A stretch of DNA of 64,000 nucleotides from DASXMT01 sp963755985 (GTDB lineage: Bacteria; Actinomycetota; Acidimicrobiia; Acidimicrobiales; RAAP-2): NCBI GenBank assembly GCA_963755985.1, contig CAVWLO010000002.1:1116001-1180000 (forward strand). Direction: 5' to 3'. Below, piece by piece: positions 60,617-64,000 of this stretch. A program made the translations under genes and the position numbers. The first letter of the stretch is position 1, and each line of letters begins with the position of its first letter. Under the pieces are notes generated by a model. The model ran no database searches. It had not been told where the DNA came from and saw only the letters and a list, made by a program, of their open reading frames with translations.

Positions 60617-61744
60617 ATGCCTGCGGAAGTGGCGTCGTACCGGCTCATATCGGCGGATGGTCACCTCAATGAGCCCCGCGACGTGTGGACGTCACGAGTG
60701 GCCAAGAAGCACCGGGACCTCGTCCCAAGAGTAGAGAGCCTCCCCGAGGGCGACGCCTGGGTCTTCCCCGGGTACGACGTGTCCCTCCCATTCAGTTGGG
60801 GGGCAACGGCCGGGCGGGATCCCGCCGACATGGGCCCCTGGTGCCGGTACGAGGACATCAACCCGGGAAGCTACGACCCTCTTGCCCGGGTGAGTGAGAT
60901 GCAACAGGACGGGGTCGACGCCGAGCTGATCTTCGGGTCGAACTATCCGAGGACCTACGTCGCCAACTGCGAGGACGTCGACCTGCATCACGACATGATC
61001 CGGGCGTACAACGACTTCATGTCCGAATTCTGCGGAACTGCACCCGACCGGTTGGGTGGAACAGCTCTGCTTCCCAATCGTGGAGCCGAAGGATGCGTCA
61101 AGGAGATCGAGCGGGTGTCCTCGATGCCCGGCTTCGTGTCGTTCCTTCTGCAGCGGTACCCGAACGGCGAGCTATCGATCAGCCCCGAGGACGATGTGGT
61201 GTGGGAGGCCATCGAGGCATCGGGTATGCCCGTCTCCATCCACGTCGGACTGGTGAGCGGCAAGATGGGGCGACAACGTGCGGAGTCACTCCCCGGCACC
61301 GGACACTTCTACGACGCCCCGCTCCGCATGCTCCAGTTCATCTTCGGTGGAGTCCTGGACCGGTTCCCCACCATCCGGGTTCCCTTCATCGAGGTCGATT
61401 GCGGATGGATCCCCTACTTCGAGAGCCAGGCCGACGACAACTTCATGCGCCATCGCAAGGCCTCGCTGCGGGACTCGAAGCTGACCCGCATGCCCAGCGA
61501 GTACATGCACGAGTTCTTCCCAGCCGCGTTCATCACCGATCCCTTTGCCGTTCAGAGCCGCCACCACATCGGCGTCGATCGGATGCTGTGGTCGAGCGAC
61601 TATCCCCACATCACGACGGACTGGCCCTACTCGTGGAAGACCATCAACGCCACGTTCGAGGGCGTTCCCGCCGATGAGCGCCATGCCATCCTGGCCGGCA
61701 ATGCGCAGCGGTTGTTCAAGTTCGGACACGCCGGGAACGCCTGA
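60617..61744 (+). CDS. Amidohydrolase_2 family protein
   Basis: This protein of 375 residues starts MPAEVASYRLISADGHLNEP with GAGGAGGGG upstream. The first strand is SADGHLNEP, with Gly in place of the second Asp seen in the other copies. GMPVSIHVGLVSGKMGRQRA and DRMLWSSDYPHITTDWPYSW complete the metal-site regions. It is the fifth member of this family in the window and the only one with the DapA-like protein directly behind it (3 bases apart). A hydrolase or decarboxylase role fits, with the DapA-like protein acting on the same intermediate. Confidence 0.88.
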   Translation: MPAEVASYRLISADGHLNEPRDVWTSRVAKKHRDLVPRVESLPEGDAWVFPGYDVSLPFSWGATAGRDPADMGPWCRYEDINPGSYDPLARVSEMQQDGVDAELIFGSNYPRTYVANCEDVDLHHDMIRAYNDFMSEFCGTAPDRLGGTALLPNRGAEGCVKEIERVSSMPGFVSFLLQRYPNGELSISPEDDVVWEAIEASGMPVSIHVGLVSGKMGRQRAESLPGTGHFYDAPLRMLQFIFGGVLDRFPTIRVPFIEVDCGWIPYFESQADDNFMRHRKASLRDSKLTRMPSEYMHEFFPAAFITDPFAVQSRHHIGVDRMLWSSDYPHITTDWPYSWKTINATFEGVPADERHAILAGNAQRLFKFGHAGNA

Positions 61745-61747
61745 CCC

Positions 61748-62683
61748 TTGACCACGGGAACGACGGGCGCGGTCGATCCCGAGCGAGTCGACACCTACGT
61801 CGTCGCCATCACGCCGTTCACCGTTGACGGGCGCTTCAACGAGGAGGCCGTCCGAGGTCATCTGCGCCGGATGGCGGCAGCAGGTATCGGTGTCTATGTG
61901 GGCGGCGGCGGCAGCGGCGAGGGATACGTCCTCTCCGACGCCGAGAGCCGGCGGCTCCTGGAGATCAGCGTCGAGGAGCTAAAGGGGCGCGTTCCCGTCC
62001 GGGCCATGGGAGTCGAGCCCCGGACCTCCACCCACATGATCGAGTTCGTCGAGATGGCGTCGGAGCTCGGGCTCGATGCCGTGCAGATCTATTCGCTCGA
62101 CCCGGGACACGGCCACCGACCGACCCAAGATGAGACATACCGGTACTTCGACGACGTGCTCAGGTCGAACAGCATGCCGGCTGTCTTGTCGACTCATCAA
62201 TCGGTCGGCTACCAGGTGCCGGTGGCCATGCTGTCCGAGTTCGTGGATCGATTCGAGCACCTCATCGGCATCAACTGCAGCCATCAGGACCTCGGCTACC
62301 TGTCGGCGATGATCGACGCAGTGGGAGGCCGGGTCGACATCCATGTCGGCGGACCGCACCTCGGCCTCACCGCCCTCTCACTCGGGGCCAACGGCTATCT
62401 CAGCTCGGAAGGGAACCTGGCCCCCAGGTTGTGCGTCGGGGTGATCGACGCCTATCGGCGCGACGACGCCCGACGCCTGGTCGACTGGCACGGGAAGCTC
62501 CTTCGCCTGTCGAATGCGCTCTACCGTGCCGGCGGGATCCGCGCCACCAAGGGTGTCCTCGGCGCACTCGGGCTGCCTGGTGGTTCGCCGCGCCTGCCCC
62601 AGCTGCCCATCGACCCCGGTCGGGTCCCTCAGCTCCTGGCCCTCATCGACGCCCTCGGCATCGCCGAGATCGAGGGCTGGTAG
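61748..62683 (+). CDS. DapA-like (DHDPS/N-acetylneuraminate lyase family) protein lacking the Schiff-base Lys
   Basis: This TIM-barrel protein of 311 residues starts at TTG three bases after the amidohydrolase stop. VVAITPFTVDGRFNEEAVRG and YVGGGGSGEGYVLSDAESRR are clear DapA-family segments. The family lysine that forms the Schiff base lies in a GIK motif; here it is GIN (N176 in HLIGINCSHQDL). The family tyrosine is replaced too (S148 in MPAVLSTHQSVGY). It therefore cannot act as a normal Schiff-base aldolase. A different chemistry or a binding role is more likely. Both replaced positions lie in well-conserved context, so this is not decay. Confidence 0.82.
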   Translation: MTTGTTGAVDPERVDTYVVAITPFTVDGRFNEEAVRGHLRRMAAAGIGVYVGGGGSGEGYVLSDAESRRLLEISVEELKGRVPVRAMGVEPRTSTHMIEFVEMASELGLDAVQIYSLDPGHGHRPTQDETYRYFDDVLRSNSMPAVLSTHQSVGYQVPVAMLSEFVDRFEHLIGINCSHQDLGYLSAMIDAVGGRVDIHVGGPHLGLTALSLGANGYLSSEGNLAPRLCVGVIDAYRRDDARRLVDWHGKLLRLSNALYRAGGIRATKGVLGALGLPGGSPRLPQLPIDPGRVPQLLALIDALGIAEIEGW

Positions 62684-62721
62684 CCCGGCCGGCACTCCTG
62701 GCTGACGCTGGTCGCCCCGGG

Positions 62722-63174
62722 TCAGGTCGGGACCGGTTCACCGACCCGCTTCCAGACCATGAACACGTCTCGACGGACGATGGCCCAGCCATCGCCCCGC
62801 CGCACCAGCTGGTCGTCGTAGCGCACACCGGTGATGAGCGAGTCGACCTCGCCGGCCGCGTCGGCGAAGTGCCGAGCGATCAGGTAGGTCTCGGTGAAGC
62901 CCTTGTCGCCGTCGAGCTCCCGGAGCTGGTTCCCGATGAAATGCTGGGTGCTCGGGAAATGCTCCACACCCGGTCGGAGGATATCGAGGTACGTGTCGAG
63001 CGGGCCCTCGAACGAGGTGCCGTGCACGTAGGCGTCGGCCGTGAAGCACGACCGGACCAGACCCCAGTTGCGTCGGTCGACCCCGCGGGCGTAGTTGACC
63101 ATGACCCGTTGCAGGGCCAGCTCGTCGGCCACCCGTTGGACAGCGGCAGCCAGGTCGGCTATTTCCGCGCTCAC
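62722..63174 (-). CDS. SnoaL-like protein
   Basis: This protein of 150 residues starts with GTG at a four-base overlap with the ATP-grasp gene. ALQRVMVNYARGVDRRNWGL, VRSCFTADAYVHGTSFEGPL and HFPSTQHFIGNQLRELDGDK match the ring-hydroxylating-dioxygenase-like SnoaL_4 group. VNYARGVDRRNW carries the usual Tyr and Asp of the pocket. It is the last gene of its operon, convergent with the DapA-like gene. Confidence 0.87.
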   Translation of the reverse strand: MSAEIADLAAAVQRVADELALQRVMVNYARGVDRRNWGLVRSCFTADAYVHGTSFEGPLDTYLDILRPGVEHFPSTQHFIGNQLRELDGDKGFTETYLIARHFADAAGEVDSLITGVRYDDQLVRRGDGWAIVRRDVFMVWKRVGEPVPT

Positions 63175-64000
63175 GAGTCCTGGCCCACGACCACCAAGGC
63201 GTCAGCCGCGCACACCGATCCGTCGGCCACCCGGATGGGGTTGACATCCACCTCGACCACCTCAGGCAGCTCGAGGGCCAGATCACCCAGCCCCACCATG
63301 ATGGCGGCCACCGCCTGTTGCTCGGTGTCGCTCAGTCCCCGGTCGCCGGCCACCAGCCGGCCCCCGAGCAGGCCGGCGAGGGCCTCCTGTGCGGTCCCGA
63401 GAGCGAACGGCGGCCGGAGCATGGCCGTCTCGCTGAGGATCTCGATCAGGATCCCCCCCAGCCCGAGGACCACCGTGGGCCCGAACACGGGGTCGTCATG
63501 GACCCCGGCGGTGAGCTCGAAGCGGGCCGGCACCATCTGCTGGACGAGGACCCCGTCCTGCACGGCGTCGGGCGCCTTGGTGGCCACTTCGGCCAGCATC
63601 TCCTCGAAGCCGGCCCGCACCGCGCCGGGCCCTCGGAGTCCGAGGCGGATGGCGCCGTACTCGGTCTTGTGGGGCAGGTCGTAGGACATCACCTTCAACG
63701 CCACCGGTCCGTCGAACTTCTCGCTCGCAGCCACGGCCTCGTCAGCCGAGCGCACCAAGACCTCGGGGGTGACGGGGATCCCGTAGAGGGCGAGGAGCTC
63801 CTTGCTCGACGACTCGAGCAGGGAACGGTGCCCGGCCCGGGCCGCCAGCAGCTCCCGCGCCCTGGCCGACCGGGCCAGGTCGGGACGCCACGAGCTCCGG
63901 TCGACGATCTCGAGGGTGCGCAGGGAGAGGTCGGCCACGGCCCCCAGGGCGCGCATGGCCCGGTGCGGGTCGGTGTAGGTGGGAATGCCGACCACCTGGA
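63171..64000 (-). CDS. ATP-grasp acyl-CoA synthetase (ADP-forming type), C-terminal part
   Basis: The frame is open to the end of the window, so the N-terminus (CoA-binding and ligase-CoA domains) lies outside. What remains is the ATP-grasp_5 domain: LLALYGIPVTPEVLVRSADE, VALKVMSYDLPHKTEYGAIR, GVLVQQMVPARFELTAGVHD, TVVLGLGGILIEILSETAML and VEVDVNPIRVADGSVCAADA. These match ADP-forming acetyl-CoA synthetases and Pat-type fusions, which make acyl-CoA from acid, CoA and ATP. It overlaps the SnoaL-like gene by four bases. Confidence 0.9.
   Translation of the reverse strand, partial: QVVGIPTYTDPHRAMRALGAVADLSLRTLEIVDRSSWRPDLARSARARELLAARAGHRSLLESSSKELLALYGIPVTPEVLVRSADEAVAASEKFDGPVALKVMSYDLPHKTEYGAIRLGLRGPGAVRAGFEEMLAEVATKAPDAVQDGVLVQQMVPARFELTAGVHDDPVFGPTVVLGLGGILIEILSETAMLRPPFALGTAQEALAGLLGGRLVAGDRGLSDTEQQAVAAIMVGLGDLALELPEVVEVDVNPIRVADGSVCAADALVVVGQDS

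Overview
The window reads as chromosome of a high-GC actinobacterium. The genes are dense and often overlap by 1-4 bases, GTG and TTG starts are common, and GntR, TetR, DUF35, CaiB/BaiF and amidohydrolase_2 families are rich, as in Acidimicrobiia or mycobacteria-like soil and water lineages. That placement is inference from gene content only. I found no rRNA, tRNA, CRISPR array, transposase or integrase. The content is almost entirely catabolic: acyl-CoA chemistry, transport of small carboxylates or amino acids, and their regulators.

Layout. 1-1762: end of a crotonase gene, remnants of an aldehyde dehydrogenase and an Ldh_2-type dehydrogenase, then a GntR regulator. 1914-7526 (minus): amidohydrolase, MaoC-like hot-dog protein (frameshifted), two crotonases and an acyl-CoA dehydrogenase, mostly with overlapping ends. 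7659-12804: a remnant of one acyl-CoA ligase, an intact ligase, a class II aldolase and a tandem CaiB/BaiF protein. 12805-14812: a decayed stretch with a 17-bp tandem repeat, an alcohol dehydrogenase tail, and an SDR fragment fused to a frameshifted APH-type kinase. 14930-34555: the central block. A liv-type ABC transporter (21505-26565) is flanked by two sets of related catabolic genes (amidohydrolase, tandem CaiB/BaiF protein, alpha/beta hydrolases, DUF35 plus thiolase-like pairs, crotonase) and a TetR regulator. 34700-45829: SDR, P450, amidohydrolase, a binding protein without a signal peptide, a KstD-like flavoprotein, patatin, Zn-ADH, two-component-free redox genes, a luciferase-like oxidoreductase, a hydrolase (frameshifted) and a SnoaL-like protein. 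45865-50806: a second liv-type transporter. 51002-64000: SnoaL and SDR genes, another luciferase-like enzyme, crotonase, ligase, SDR, GntR, a third DUF35/thiolase-like pair, amidohydrolase, a DapA-like protein lacking its catalytic lysine, SnoaL, and the end of an ATP-grasp acyl-CoA synthetase.

The most interesting signal is a palindrome, CATAG-N6-CTATG. It occurs seven times, always 20-60 bases upstream of start codons, and only in the central block. It sits before two amidohydrolases, two tandem CaiB/BaiF proteins, an alpha/beta hydrolase with the TetR gene directly behind it (two tandem copies), and a DUF35/thiolase-like operon diverging from a crotonase. This looks like one local regulon, probably run by the TetR protein encoded at 19678-20355.

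The two regulon CaiB/BaiF proteins carry Gln and Asn where the family has its catalytic Asp. The thiolase-like proteins lack the usual nucleophilic Cys and sit next to DUF35 proteins, which recalls Ltp2/ChsH2-type retro-aldolases. My working reading is an undescribed CoA-linked pathway for a branched or cyclic carboxylate taken up by the embedded transporter. The substrate cannot be told from sequence.

Six otherwise full-length genes carry a single-base indel, mostly in short homopolymers; some may be assembly errors rather than real pseudogenes.
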